From: Phaeodactylum tricornutum CCAP 1055/1
Taxonomy: Eukaryota; Bacillariophyta; Bacillariophyceae; Surirellales; Neidiaceae
Direction: 5' to 3'
Length of the DNA: 64,000 bases
Assembly (NCBI RefSeq): GCF_000150955.2
Contig: NC_011688.1
Coordinates: 1-64,000 of the forward strand
The notes under the pieces were generated by a model that worked only from the letters and a program-made list of their open reading frames with translations, made no database searches and was not told the origin of the DNA. Position numbers and translations under genes: made by a program. Below, piece by piece: positions 9,591 through 22,019 of this stretch (position 1 is its first letter; every line of letters starts with the position of its first letter).

Positions 9591-11310
9591 AATGATTGTC
9601 CCCGAATTTTTTCGGAAAACCCCACAGATTTGTCACATTTAATTTATTTTCCGAAGGAGGATATCAAATTGGCTTTGCAATTAGATGGTATGATTTCATA
9701 TTTGTCAGTCTGCAAGCCGTCTGCGGAGGAATCTCACCTGTGAAAAATTTGGGATCCGTATTTGACGAATTTTCCTTGTCAGGAGGAGAAGCATACCGAT
9801 GGCAAAGATGCTTTGGTATCGAGTCAATCCGGTCACGCAAACATTCAAGTAGTTTTGTTGCACTAAAGCACAGTATAAGTTGTGTTGTCTATTATTTCGA
9901 TTTCATTTGAAGAGCAACATTTTGTCGATGCACTTGAAAAGACCGGTATTGTGAGTGTTGCTCACTTGTCAAATTTCAGGTACAGAGTTACCCCAGAGGA
10001 GATGGCTAAGCATTGGAGTTTTGGTTTATCTGCTGCGAAACAAACTTTATTGGCTACACCTCAAAGAGGAATGAAGGATGTAGCCAGTTGCACCCTAGCA
10101 AAGAGAGTCAAACCAACTACCAGTCAGCTCAGATAATGTCATCTTTGTACAAGTTTGTATACAGATGCAATGTTTTCTAGTGTGACGTCTTTGCACAGAA
10201 ATACTTGTGCCTTAACAATCTCAATTGGACACGTGTTTATGCTATGAAGTCGAAGCGTGAAGCTCATGAGACATTGGATTTGTTGCTTCATTGAGAAGAT
10301 GTTCCAGCCGAGATTATCTCCAAAGGTGCAAAAGAATTGGTAAAGGGTGAATTTAGACGGAAGGTTTGTGCTGCAGGTGCTCATGCTAGACAGATTGAAC
10401 CTTACTCACCAAGGTTGAATTGAGCTGAGACTGCAATCAAAGCATTGAAAAGCATGACTAACATGGCTATGTCAAAGTCAAATGCCCCATTAAAATTATG
10501 GGATATTTGCCTGGAATTACAAAGTTTAATCCAATTGTTGATTGCCCATAATATCTACGCATTGAATGACAATGTCCCAAATACAGTTATGGGATATTTG
10601 CCTGGAATTACAAAGTTTAATCCAATTGTTGATTGCCCATAACATCTATGCATTGAATGACAATGTCCCAAATACAGCAGTGTCAGGCAATACTATGGAT
10701 ATAAGTCACTTGCGTGAATTTGCTTGGTATGATTGGGTATGGTATTTGGACCCAGTCGACTTTTTGGAGGACAAACGGAAACTTGGTCGCTGGATTGGTC
10801 CTGCGCATGATGTTGGTAATGTCATGTGTGCACGCATACTTGTCAAAACTGGTCAAATAGTATCTCAAACTTCTTACTCTCCACTGTTTACAGCTGATCT
10901 TAATCACAGGGTTGTACAATTGAAGAAATCCTTGTTTGACGGATCATTGAATCACTATAAAGATGAAAAGGCCATTTCTCCGGTGTTTCCTGAAGGGTCA
11001 AATGTGTTCAGCACTTGTTCAGACAATTGGAAAGATGAAAAGGCCATTTCTCCGGTGTTTCCTGAAGGGTCAAATGTGTTCAGCACTTGTTCAGACAATT
11101 GGATAGGGGATAAGCCGACAATGCCTCAGGCAGACAAGTTAGACCATGAAGCGTTTGATCAGTATATTAACGCCAAAGTTGCGTTACCATACTAGAACAT
11201 TGCTACCACTGGTACAGTCATTGCAAGTAAGAATGACCGTGATGGTAATGTGGTCGGGAAATCGCATCCCAATCATGTGTTGGACACAAGAGTTTTGGAA
11301 GTTGCAGAAT
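9590..11310 (+). mobile_element. Ty1/copia fossil B: integrase region and spacer
   Basis: The recognisable parts are, in order, a pre-integrase segment (about 9980-10135, RVTPEEMAKHWSFGLSAAKQ), integrase-core similarity (about 10240-10740) and the integrase C-terminal part (about 10700-10930, WYDWVWYLDP). Then comes the linker typical of diatom copia elements, ending near 11305 (NDRDGNVVGKSHPNHVLDTR). It carries two short internal tandem duplications. It is old and broken many times. No LTR was identified, and it runs directly into the next copia element. Confidence 0.8.
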
Positions 11311-13755
11311 TTTGTTTTTGGCGTGTTCAACAGTATTTTGTTGACCCCTTGTGGGCATGCAATCCTCCACAAGCATGTGGATGAATTGGATGCTCAGTTG
11401 GTTTACTGCCACCTTGTCGCCTTTTATGGTAAAGGTATTTATGCGCAGATCACAGCTACGTCCATTGAAACCAAACTCACTTTGTATTCATTTGCGACAG
11501 CAAGACCTGTGTTGCCTTTTTGAAGACTTATCGCAATTTGATTTACGATCTCGAACAGTTTAACAAGTTCCCCTTGCCGGATCACCAGAAGAGCGTACAA
11601 CTGAAGTCAGCTGTCCGTTCCCATCCGCAATTGAAACTTTACCTCAGCAATGTGCAGCTTAACTCTTGTACCCATGTGGGTAGAGTGCCAATGACTCGGA
11701 TTTGGATTATGTCTATGATTTGATGCTTGACCATGCAACCAATATTGACCAGACCAATCTGGGGGACCGCAGTAACAACCGTGGTGGCCGTTCAGCAAAC
11801 AACATGAAGTCTCAGTCTTCTTCTGAGGAGAAAACTAACAAACCAATTGGTAAGAAGCATAAGAATTATGTGCAACATGAGAAGTGGAATGCTCTCTCTC
11901 GCGAAGAGTAGCGGACCATTATGGACCAACAAGGACCTTGCCCTGCTCCAGCTCCCGCCCCTATCTTATTGGTGAACGCCGCTGCCACTCAGCCTCCTCC
12001 TACGGTATATGTAAGCAACTCAACGGCTGTTGACAACCAAAGCCTTGCTTTGATTCACATCCCGCCTGCAGCTGGACCCGGTCAACTGCTTTGTTCGCCC
12101 ATTTCAAATTCGGCTGCCCGCCAGCACTCTGCTCCGTTGAATGGCGCAACGTCCGACTCTTTTTCGGTCAATGGGACCACCTATTGCCACAAAGTGAACC
12201 GTGCTTCTGTCCAGTACCGTTTCTCCACTCACAATATTTTGTTGAATAAGGACTCTTTGATTGATGGTGGAGCCAACAGTGGCCTTAGCGGCTCCAATGT
12301 AACCGTTACTTCGCAATCCCTGTTGGAGGCAACTGTCTCTGGAATTGGAAATTTGGAACTGACCAACCTCCGTTTGTCAACGGTGGCCGGACTTGTTCAC
12401 ATGATGGATTGCCCCATTATTGGTGTGTTTCACCAGTATGCTCATCTAGGTACTGGTAATACCATTCATGCGCTCCTGGGGAGTCATGGTTGACAACATC
12501 CCTCGTACTTTTGGTGGCAAACAGCGTATTGTCATGTCCGATGGCCGTTTTGTCATCCTGCTTTCAATTTCTGGCGGACTCACATATTTGTCTATGCAGG
12601 CCCCTACCGAGGAGGACCTGGACACTTTTGAATGGGTGCCTTTTACCGCAGATAACGAATGGGACCCAAATGGTGTATCTTCTCCTGCCGCTACCAACGA
12701 TGACCTCAGTTTGCAGCTTCCTGCCGGCCATGTCCCGTTCCGTGATGAACGCATCAATAACTTTGGTCCCCTTGCGCATTCCGCGGCTGTCAGTCGATCC
12801 CCTTTGAATGCCAATGCTGTTCAACCTGATTTTGGATGGGTTCCCAGTGCTTGTATCTCTCGCATGTTTGAGAATACCACGCAATTCGCTCGTGCCGATG
12901 CCCGTTTGCCCCTGCGCAAGCACTTCAAATCGCGTTTCCCTGCTGCCAATGTATCTTGTTTGAACGAAATTGTGGCAACCGATACCTTTTTCTCGGATAC
13001 CCCTGCGGCCGATGACGGCATTTTCAACCCTGGGGGGGGGGGGGGGCTACAATGGCCCAATGTTTCGTGGGAAAAAGTTCGCAAATTACCTCTGTCTTCC
13101 CAATGAAGCGCAAATCTCAGTTTGCCCATACTTTCGAGGACTTTGTTTGTACCCATGGTGCTCCCAATGCCCTCCTCAGCGACAATGCTTGTGCTCAGAT
13201 CGGTAAGCAGGCGCTTCAAATTTTGCGAATGTATGCAATCGACAATATGCAGTGCAAGCCGCACCATCAGCACCAAAATTACCCGGAACGCCGCATTGAA
13301 GATGTGAAAAAGATGGTGAACACAATCATGGATTGTACAAACACTCCTCCGGAATATTGGTTGCTCTGCTTATTTTATGTGACCTACTTGCTCAATCACC
13401 TTGCTGTTGAAAGCTTGAATTGGCGTACCCTGCTTCAGGTTGCCCATGGACAGCGTCCTGATATTTCTGCCTTGCTCCTTTTCCGTTGGTTTGAACCCGT
13501 TTATTATTACAACCCTGACCATGCGTCTTTCCCATCGGCTTCTCGCGAGAAAACTGGTCGTTGGGTTGGTGTTGCTGAACACAAAGGTGATGCGCTGACT
13601 TATTGGATTTTGACCGAAAAAACTCACCAAGCCATTGCTTGTTCTGTTGTTTGTTCAGGCAATGTCAATACTGGTTTGAAAAAGCACCGTGCTGCAAATT
13701 ACTCTCCCGATGGAGGTGAGCCTTCGAATCCTAAGCCTATTGTCTTGGCTATGAG

Positions 13756-14628
13756 CAGGCCTCCTTAAATGCGGTATTACCGCAAATAACCGCAAATAGC
13801 TTGTTTGCGGTGAATTTCAAACCATGTTTGCGGCTTTTTGCGGTATTCCTGACCCTACAGCGATATACTTAATAAGTGTTTGTCATATCTATGTCCAGTA
13901 GTTTATAATATTTATATGAAAGGTCTCTTCACTTTGTGTTGACGGCTGTATCTTAGTTTTAATGTAGTTTTACTCCATGATGAGAGTGGAGAGAGTCCTT
14001 AAATCACTTTAGCAAGATGTCCAACAGGAAAAGTCAGCAGGATCATATCAACAGGGACCTGTCTCCCAGTTGATAATGGAGAAATTCGATTCAACAGTTG
14101 TGATTTTGGGGGAAGCAGATGTCAACCCATTTCAGAAATTCTGAACAAGCGGGCTCAGAGAGCCTGGTATTTGACCCAAGCTTCTACATCCTATTACTGT
14201 AGGTGAAACTTGTACTTGTTGGCTCGAAAAGTCGAAGAGTACTTCACATTCACTCTACACCACAACTTGTTTCCAACCAATTCTTCCCCCCCTAAGACAA
14301 TACAAAATCACCAAGCAACTCTGATGATGTAACTACGACTGGGATGACATGCAAAAACCTTCAGGCCATAACAAACACTATTGCTTGTCTAGAAAGTCAT
14401 CTTGGCATTGGTTTGCATAGTGATGGAGTCCAGAATGCAGTCAATTACCTCCTTGTAGGCAGGGTGGGGCTCGCTATCAATTGCTCGAGTTTTTTGGGTT
14501 TGTACTGATTCTACGTAAAACACAGTTAATTCGAGTTAACCTAGTACCCTTATTTGCGGTGAGCTTCAAATCTTATTTGCGGATATTTGCGGTGTTTTGG
14601 ACCAAAACACTGCATTTAAGGAGGGCTG
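13756..14628. mobile_element. Non-autonomous hAT-like transposon, 873 bp
   Basis: The element starts CAGGCCTCCTTAAATGC and ends GCATTTAAGGAGGGCTG, an inverted repeat of about 17 bp with one mismatch. It is flanked on both sides by GCTATGAG (13748-13755 and 14629-14636). An 8-bp duplication plus CAG...CTG ends is the hAT signature. Subterminal copies of TTTGCGG and its complement CCGCAAA cluster at both ends (13771-13845 and 14552-14595), as expected for transposase binding sites. No transposase frame is present, so it must have been mobilised from elsewhere. It sits inside copia fossil C. Confidence 0.85.
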
Positions 14629-14786
14629 GCTATGAGTGACCTACGCCATGATGCTACGGTCAATCCATTGTTTAAGAAATCCCCTGCATTCTCTCCTGAC
14701 GAATTATTGGCAGATATTAATTCCATGTAGCCCCTGACGGCCAGAGCCATCGAGCCCTTGTTGCTTGTAAAATTATTGATGCCGAC
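14558..14786. repeat. 229-bp segment duplicated at 22020-22248
   Basis: The segment begins in the right subterminal part of the hAT-like element. It crosses the element's end and right-hand target duplication and continues about 150 bp into copia fossil C. A same-length copy lies at 22020-22248, inside the young copia element on the other strand. I saw two base differences over 229 bp. Here it is in its native context. Confidence 0.92.
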
Positions 14787-17390
14787 TCTGACAACCATCA
14801 GGCAATCCGCTTCTTGGTGCAAATAGATGAAAAGGGTGCCAATGAGATCATTTTGTATACTGAACTCTCCGATTTGATGGAAGCCCAGCAATCCAAGCCC
14901 GCTACAAATGGAAATATTGAAGACCATTTCAAATTTACTTGTATTGTTGGACATCAAGGACCGTTGCAACCAACCTGTGCTGGCTACAAGGGATCCTCTT
15001 GGAATGTTTTGGTGCAATGGGAAGATGGTTCCCAGATGTACAAAACTCTAATTGAAACTGCTTAGGGCAATCCAGTCACACTTGCCATGTATGCTTCCGA
15101 TAACAATCTTCTTAATGTGCCCTGATGGCGCCGCTTCAATTGTCTGCTTTGCAAACGTGACAGCGTCAATTGATCCGTTTTGTTAGTGAAACAGCATGAG
15201 AGAGATCCCATTTTCAAGTTTGGTGTTCTTATACCTTGCAATTCTCGTGAAGCTCTGAAATTTGATGGCAATGTCTGGCAATACTTGTTGGGCTGATGCC
15301 ATGGCACTTGAATTGGCCCAGCACTGCAAGTATAAAACGTACAAAGACCTTGGTAAGGGCGAAGCCAAACCTGGCCCTGCATACCAGCGCATCAATGTCC
15401 ATTTTGTGTTTGATGTGAAGCAGTCATTCAAATACAAGGCCCAGCTTGTTGCTGGTGGCCACAAGACGGCGCCTCCAAAGGACAGTGTTTATTCTGGTGA
15501 TGTCTCTCTTTGGTCCATTTGTCTTGCTCTCCTTACTGGTGAGATCAATGGACTGGAAACTTGGGTTGGTGACATTGCAGTTGCCTATTTAGAGGCATAC
15601 ACGAAGGAACTGGTGTATTTTGTTGCTGGTACCAAGTTTGGGGAGCTTTATGGGCATACCCTGCTCATTGACAAGGCCTTGTATGGCCTACATTCTAGTG
15701 GAGCCCGCTTCTATGAGCGTCTTTTGGATTCCCTTTGTGCAACAAAATATTGTTCCTTGTAAAGCGGACCCCAATCTCTGGATGCGTGACTGCAATGACC
15801 ATTGGGAGTGTGTGTGTATATGTTGAAGATATTGTGTGCATCTCACAAAATCCCAAGGCCTTTTTTGATGCCCTTGTTTCAGACCATCATTACACTTTGA
15901 AAGATGTGGGTCCTCTGACTTATTTCCTTGGTGGTGACTTTGCTCACAATAGTATAGATAACACTCTCGCAGTTAGCGCAAAAATGCACATCAAACGTAT
16001 CATTTGAACTACAAGATCTCCTTTGGTACGGAGCCCAAGTTGTACTCATCCCCTCTCAAGAAGGGTGACCATCCGGAAGGCAATGCTTTGCAACTCTTTG
16101 ATTTCGGTTTGATTAAACTGCATCAGTCCCTCATTGGTACCCTCCAGCGGGCCATCACTCTTGGGCGTTTTGACATCCAGTGTGCCGTCATGACAATGCG
16201 CTTTTGTGCTGCCCGGTGGGACATTTGAACCGCGTCCACGTATTATTGGATATATTTGTCATTATCCTGATGCCACTATTCGCTTTCATACTGGGACTCC
16301 CAACCATGAGGCTTGGGGAGACATCCTTCAACACAACTGGATGTATTTGGTGTACGGTAATTTGTCTGATGAGGACTCTCCGGCAGACATGCCTCCTGCT
16401 TGTGGTAAGTCCATGCTAATTACTACCTTTGTGGACGCTAACTTGTACCATGATTTGACTATAGGCCGTTCTACAACTGGTGTCCTGCATTTGGTCAATC
16501 AGACTCCTGTGTCTTGGTTTTCTAAATAACTGTCTACCGTTGAAACGGCTACATACAGTTCTGCCTTTGTTGCTGCTCAATTGGCTACGGAGTAAATTAT
16601 TGACATGCATCTTACATTATGTATGATGGGCATTCCTTTGGATGGGCCTGCTTGGCTCCTTGGTGACAATCAGAGCATTGTTACCAGCTCCACTCTGCCT
16701 CATTTGGTTCTTTCTAAGCAACACAATGCCCTTGTATTCCACCGCGTCCGCAAGGCAATTGCTTTGGGAATCATGCATTTATTGTGGATTGAGGGTAAGG
16801 ACAATGCTAGCAATGTGTTGACCAAACCTCTCAGTCATGCAGTTGCTTGGCCTTTGATTCAGCCTTTGTTCTTTTGGAAATGTCAGACAATATCTCCTAC
16901 TCATTCTGTTTCAAGTACCTCACAGTGGGGAGTGTCAACTCCCATGTTAGTTTTGAGTACCGGTTCGCGCAATGGCGCGCACTACTTGAGTCATGACACC
17001 CAAGGCAAGCCTGTCAAAACTAATCTTGTGTGTTTGCCCACAAATCCTGACACGGATGGTTTCGGACAGGTGCAATCCCAGTTGAGTATTCAGAAACATG
17101 ATGTGACTGTTTTGGGACTCAATTGTTGCCATGCTAAGGAGCATGGTAACTATGATGAATGTGCCCACAGTGCCGTGTATAACACCGTGGAGACTAATGA
17201 AATGGACCACAATGGCGCTTGGCAGATTGTGGGGCCAAAATGGAAAGTGAACAGATTTGCTTTACTTTAGAGCTTATAAATCTTAACAACATTGTGTGAA
17301 AACCATATTTCTTAGTTTGTATCTCTTTGTTAGGAACCAGACAAGTCTTGATCACCTCATGCTGTCTTCAGAAGCCAGGAGATACTTGAC

Positions 17391-17520
17391 ATTGACAGTA
17401 TTGAAGGCTTTTCATAATACTGCCCACTTCTGTTTACCAGACTCTGTTCCTTACAGTGTTCTGTCCACACTGTGCCCTTTGGGAGACTCCATGACACAGG
17501 AGTTGCCTTTTTGAGTTTGA
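17391..17520. repeat. Dispersed repeat, copy b (partial)
   Basis: Contains CATAATACTGCCCACTTCTG, TGTTTACCAGACTCTGTTCC and TTCTGTCCACACTGTG, matching part of the copies at about 4470-4640 and 18590-18786. It lies about 120 bp after the end of the copia C coding remains, so it may belong to that element's 3' flank. Confidence 0.5.
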
Positions 17521-17684
17521 AGACTAGCCTACTCTTCAATTTGACTATCTTCAACAATCTCTGAAGGTTGCTTCTGGATATTTGATTAATGCATTGGAGG
17601 GAGGGGGGATGGTCAATTGCGGCTACATGAATTACAAAGGCACACACACGTAGTTTGTAAAAAATTGATTCTTGTCTTCAATAA

Positions 17685-17967
17685 TCTACACATACGCGGG
17701 ACCTGTTGAAATTCGAAAACATGCCATATCTATCCCACTAAACAAAAAATACACTGAATGCAATGGAAATAACAGCAAGCGAGCATTGATTATGTTACAG
17801 TACACCACCTTGCGGCATGTCCCAATGTTCTACACATATGCGTGACCTGTTGAAATTCAAAAACATGCCATATCTATCCCACTAAACAAAAAATACGCTG
17901 AATGCAATGGAAATAAAGGCAAGCAAGCATTGATTATGTTATGGTACACCACCTTGCAGCATGTCCC
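17685..17967. repeat. 144-bp tandem duplication
   Basis: The unit starting TCTACACATA (17685-17828) is followed by a second copy starting TCTACACATATGCGTGACC (17829-17967). The two differ at only a few bases. A more diverged partial relative, CTTGCAACATGTCCTGTGGA, follows at about 18105-18125. The array may therefore once have been longer. No coding potential is supported. Confidence 0.85.
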
Positions 17968-18589
17968 TTGGACAGATTTCACATAGTAAGGGAAATGTAA
18001 GTCTGAGTTGATCCGATGGACGCAGCATTTACATGTCCCATACGGAGTTTGCGTTGGCCTTATTGCGCAAATCTTTCGTATTTGAGTTAAGCTGTTGTGG
18101 TCTACCTTCTTGCAACATGTCCTGTGGAAATCATTCACTAAACATGGACATTGCAAGTGTGAATCAAAACTATGCACATGGAGTTTAGGAGGCACGTGCA
18201 GAAATGATGCCACAGCCTTATTTTGTGGCCACATGGACTCACAACAATTGAAGCATTTGTACAATTGCTATGTTTTTGGAGGCGCATGTGGTGAGTCTCT
18301 ACTTGTCAGTTTACAAGACCAAGGTGAGTTGGGATACAAGTGGATACTAAGGAGATACAACTGGAACATAAAAAGTACAACTGAGACAACATAGGGGCTA
18401 TCACAAGACACATGGTGGGATTGGACTAGATCCTCTACTCAGCATAGGTATCATGCATGGGACTTATGGTTCCAAAGGTATATATACATGTGAAAGAAAG
18501 GTTGTCTATTGAGATTATGGAAGTTGTGGAAGATCTATGATGAGCTGGCAATTTGTGGGAATGTTCACTGGACTGGACAACAGATTGAC

Positions 18590-18786
18590 TAGTTTGTAGC
18601 ATGTAATCTTCCATTCTTTGTTTTAGAAATTCTTTAATCCAAATGTTGCATAATAACATAGGTCCTCACATCTGCTGTCTAACCTGAGGGAAGCATTGTC
18701 AGCAAGTGAGTTTTACAGTCCCTAAGCTTGCTTAGGTGTATTGCAGGTTGTTTGTCATAATGCCCACCTTTGTTTACCACACACTG
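18590..18786. repeat. Dispersed repeat, copy c
   Basis: Contains TTCTTTAATCC, ACATAGGTCCTC, GAGTTTTACAGTCCCTAAG, TTAGGTGTATTGCAGG and TTTGTTTACCA, in the same order as copy a (about 4470-4640). It stops just before the end of the decayed glycosyltransferase-like gene at 18787. Confidence 0.6.
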
Positions 18787-20049
18787 TCATAACAGGAATC
18801 CATCCTTGGTTGTGCTTTGGTAGTACTCTGTAACAGATATGACAGCTTTTTTATGTTTGCTTTGGTTGAAATTTGGAACTGTATGGCTGTGAGAAGCCCA
18901 AAAGGTGCGTCTTTGCTCTTCTAAGAGCCTTAGCTCTTCTGGGGTTTTAATTGGAGGTAGCGTGACAGAATAAAAGTCAGGATATTCCTTTTCATAAAAT
19001 GATCCGCAAGGATGAGGCACTCAAATATACTTTGCTTTGTCTGATGTGAACCAGCACTTGTGCAGCATGTTGAGAAGAGATTGGTCCCATTGGTGCTTGA
19101 CAAAAGAAGGATTGTTGGGTACCAAAGATTTTTCATCTGAAATTGCATGGTAGTCTTCAGTTGCTCTCTGCCATTCTTCAATGAACTGCTTTACACGCAC
19201 AGTGGGGCGGAATATATGCACCCCGGCTTCCCATTGCGGAGATTCTAGGAGGGTCTTTGTTGGTTTCCCACAGTATGCTTCAAAAATGTCCTGTTTGCTA
19301 CAGGCACTCTCCATTCCATGACGCCACCAAGTCAAAGCCCAGTCAATTTCCGGATTCGTAATCATATAATCAATTAAATCCGCTAGAGCTGGCCACCACA
19401 CCGTTTGGTCATAGTCGCTAAAAACCAACACATCATTTGGCGACAGCTCCTTTAGAGCATCTAGTATCAAAGGCGGCTTCCAAAGCCACCAGTCACCACC
19501 AATAGAAGATTCATGTGTCGGATCTTTTAAAAACTGCGTGTGTTATTTATACGGCTCATGCTTCCGCCAATGCTTGGGTACTTCATAGTGGAATATGGCA
19601 TCGGATTCATTTCGAAGCCAGTGAAGTTTCTCAGTTGCCTCCCTTTGCCGTTTTTCAATGTTCTCTTTAAAGCCATTGTTGTGACCCATCTTTCCTGACA
19701 AATAAACAATGCGGTGGCTTTCTCAAAGGCGGAGATCACAATATCGATCCTTGCTTTCACAGTATGGCTTATTGTCGGATGACCTGGTGAGATTGGATGC
19801 AAATTGAAATCCATAAAAGACTGAATCAGGATGCACAGGATGATGTCAAGGCTTGCGGAGTAGCTGTCCGAATACTCTATTGTGAGTGTTGTCATATTGC
19901 AGGGGCTGAACGAATTTTTCGAAGCTTGTCTGATCTAGGCACTGAAACGCTCGAAAGCCTCTAAACAAAAGGATGACGCAGGAACTTCCAGCGAAGACAA
20001 GAACGGCTCTAGGACCTGTTGCGTTGCCAAGGATCCCTTTTTTAGCCAT
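18787..20049 (-). pseudogene. Decayed host glycosyltransferase-like type II membrane protein gene
   Basis: An ATG at 20047-20049 opens a frame with an N-terminal anchor (about residues 14-31: AVLVFAGSSCVILLFRGF). Coding-like sequence then continues in shifted frames: KARIDIVISAFEKA near 19760, EKLHWLRNESDAIFHYEVPK near 19600, and GGDWWLWKPPLILDALKELS near 19490. The last matches the WxWKPxxIxxAL motif of a poorly characterised glycosyltransferase family. VFSDYDQT and HIFRPTVRVKQFIEEWQ follow. An in-frame TGA at 19021-19023 interrupts a frame that clearly runs on to 18787 (PCGSFYEKEYPDFYSVTLPP). At least three frame changes plus this stop argue for a pseudogene. Introns could explain some frame changes but not the TGA. 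The young copia element lies 81 bp upstream of the start. Confidence 0.6.
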
Positions 20050-20130
20050 GGTGTGTAAATTGATTTGTATAAGCAAAGGATATCGAAATACTAGTTGTAT
20101 GATTAGTCTTGTAAGGAAATCATGTGATAG

Positions 20131-20336
20131 TATTGAAGAACACAAAACGACGATGGAGATCACAGTTGAGGAAAACGATGAACTACGAAGATTATGAGTC
20201 TACATTGTACTCTTGGATATTCGTAGGGACTGTGGGGCTGTGATTCGTTGTGTGTGGGACGGAAGCGACTTGTCTTTTAGCAGTAGGCGATTGAACTTCT
20301 GGTGAGACGTTGTCCTTACCAGGAGTTTGATCAACA
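20131..20336 (-). repeat. 3' LTR of copia element D
   Basis: It is 206 bp, from TATTGAAGAACAC to TTTGATCAACA on the plus strand. Read in the element's direction it starts TGTTGATCAAAC and ends TTCTTCAATA. The preceding GATAG matches the base pairs after the other LTR. Confidence 0.93.
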
Positions 20337-22019
20337 CACCCTCGCTGCAAATGAGAAGTTGCTATGTCATTGGTTGATGACTGTTCGAAAAGGTAGTGCG
20401 AGCGCATTTTGCGATGATGTGCGGGAGAATGATGCTTGGAGAAATAGTCGGCCAAATTCGTGAGGCCGGGTCGCCAGTAAATAATAAACTGTTTTTGCTC
20501 GACACGGTCTTTAACCCAGTAGAAACGCATGTCAATGGCTTTAGAACGTCGTTGCTTGATGGTTTCGTTGGCAATGCCGGAGGCACAAGCGTTATCGGTC
20601 TGAATAGGGGTAGGTGGCTGAATGTGGCCAAGCTCGTCGAGAGCGACCCGGAAAGCGGTGGCGTCCTTGGCGTTGTAAAAGAGGGCACCGAGTTCAGCTT
20701 CGGTGGCAGACGAAAGAACAACGGACATGATGGAGCTATGCGTGTGAATGGCGCCATTATTGGGAGGGTCCGGATCAGTCGGAGCGGGAGCAGCATTGGG
20801 ATCTTGGGGTCGACTGCTGAGGAAAAAATGACCTGCAGCACGAGAACGGGCTTTCGACTCGGAAAGGTAGGAAGCGTCAATATGAATGTGTAAACACATG
20901 TCGCTAGCCTGAAAACGTACTGTAGCGTGTGGGTGAGTGGCACAGTAGTCAAGTAAATGTTGGCGGCGTGAAGGGTCGCTTGGGTTGCAGTTGACTGTGC
21001 CGAGGCCAGAGTGCCGAGAGCCACGAGAATGGTCGAGTCGACAGCCCTAGCGTAATAAAGTAGGGTTCCGATGATTTCTTGCAGGTGGGTCTTGTCGGAT
21101 GCATTGAGAGGCTCAGTGGTATCAGGGACTGGTGTGAGTTGAGTTGTAACACCATAAGTTGGAGGGGTCCAAGGGTGAGGCGCATGTTGAGGCGTAAGAG
21201 GGGGCGATCGTTGAAAGCGGGTTAGGGCTTGGTCGATGTAGTCGGGCATGGACATGTCGAGGGTTCGACGCTCATAATCCCAAGCAAGTGTAAGTCCGAG
21301 ATAATGAGTGCTGTCCCAGTCAATGGTGATGGTGTAAAGTGCTTGGAGAGTGTCGATAAGGTGCTGAGCACGTTCAGTGCCAGTGTATTTCACTCCAAAG
21401 TCGTCCACAACTAGGGTAAACTGAATAGGGCGCGTGACGTGTCGAAATAGGCCAGCGGTATGCTTCGTCTTAACGTAGCCGTGCGCAGCAAGGTGTTCAA
21501 CAAGACAATTGTGGGCGAGAATACCGGCTTGGGGAAGGCCGTACATACCTTTGCAAATTTCGACGGTAACAGAGTTGTTGTGAATGAGTGGAGCTAACTG
21601 GTAATGAGCCATGATGGTGGGAGGGATATCGGTAACCGGGATGCGCATGTATTCGTACCAAGCCATGGGGGTGCCAAGATAGAAATCCTTGATGTCAATA
21701 CACATAAACTTGGCGGCGGGCGTGGAGAGGACGCTATTGAAGAGGATCTTGGCCGTGGTGATGTCAGCAGTTGGGGTGTTAACCTTGCCGGGGTACTGAA
21801 CTAAGTTGCCACCAACGGTAAAGCGGATGCGCTTGGGTTCCGATTTTTGAGGGCAAATGCTGGCTACAATGCGCAAGTAGGTTGCCTTGCGACCGGGAGG
21901 AATGGCATTATGCGCGATGAAGTGCATAGTCTGGCTGCCGGTGGTACTGTGGGGCGGGTTACCTTGAGTGAGTCGGCCAATTTCGTTGGCGGCGGCGCGA
22001 ATCCAATCGGGAGCGTCGG

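Larger units (their letters stand above)
11320..17270 (+). mobile_element. Ty1/copia fossil C, interrupted by a hAT-like element
   Basis: This is a different copia lineage from fossil B. The parts in order are gag remains (about 11350-11910), a protease-like motif LIDGGANSGLSGS (about 12250-12300), integrase (about 13050-13770), then an inserted DNA transposon (13756-14628). Reverse transcriptase follows (about 15260-16010, VAGGHKTAPPKDSVYSG) and RNase H (about 16410-16860, LLGDNQSIVTSS and NVLTKPL). A further open stretch of about 130 residues runs to the stop near 17270. Several breaks make it inactive. I could not define paired LTRs. It is older than the hAT insertion it contains. Confidence 0.85.
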
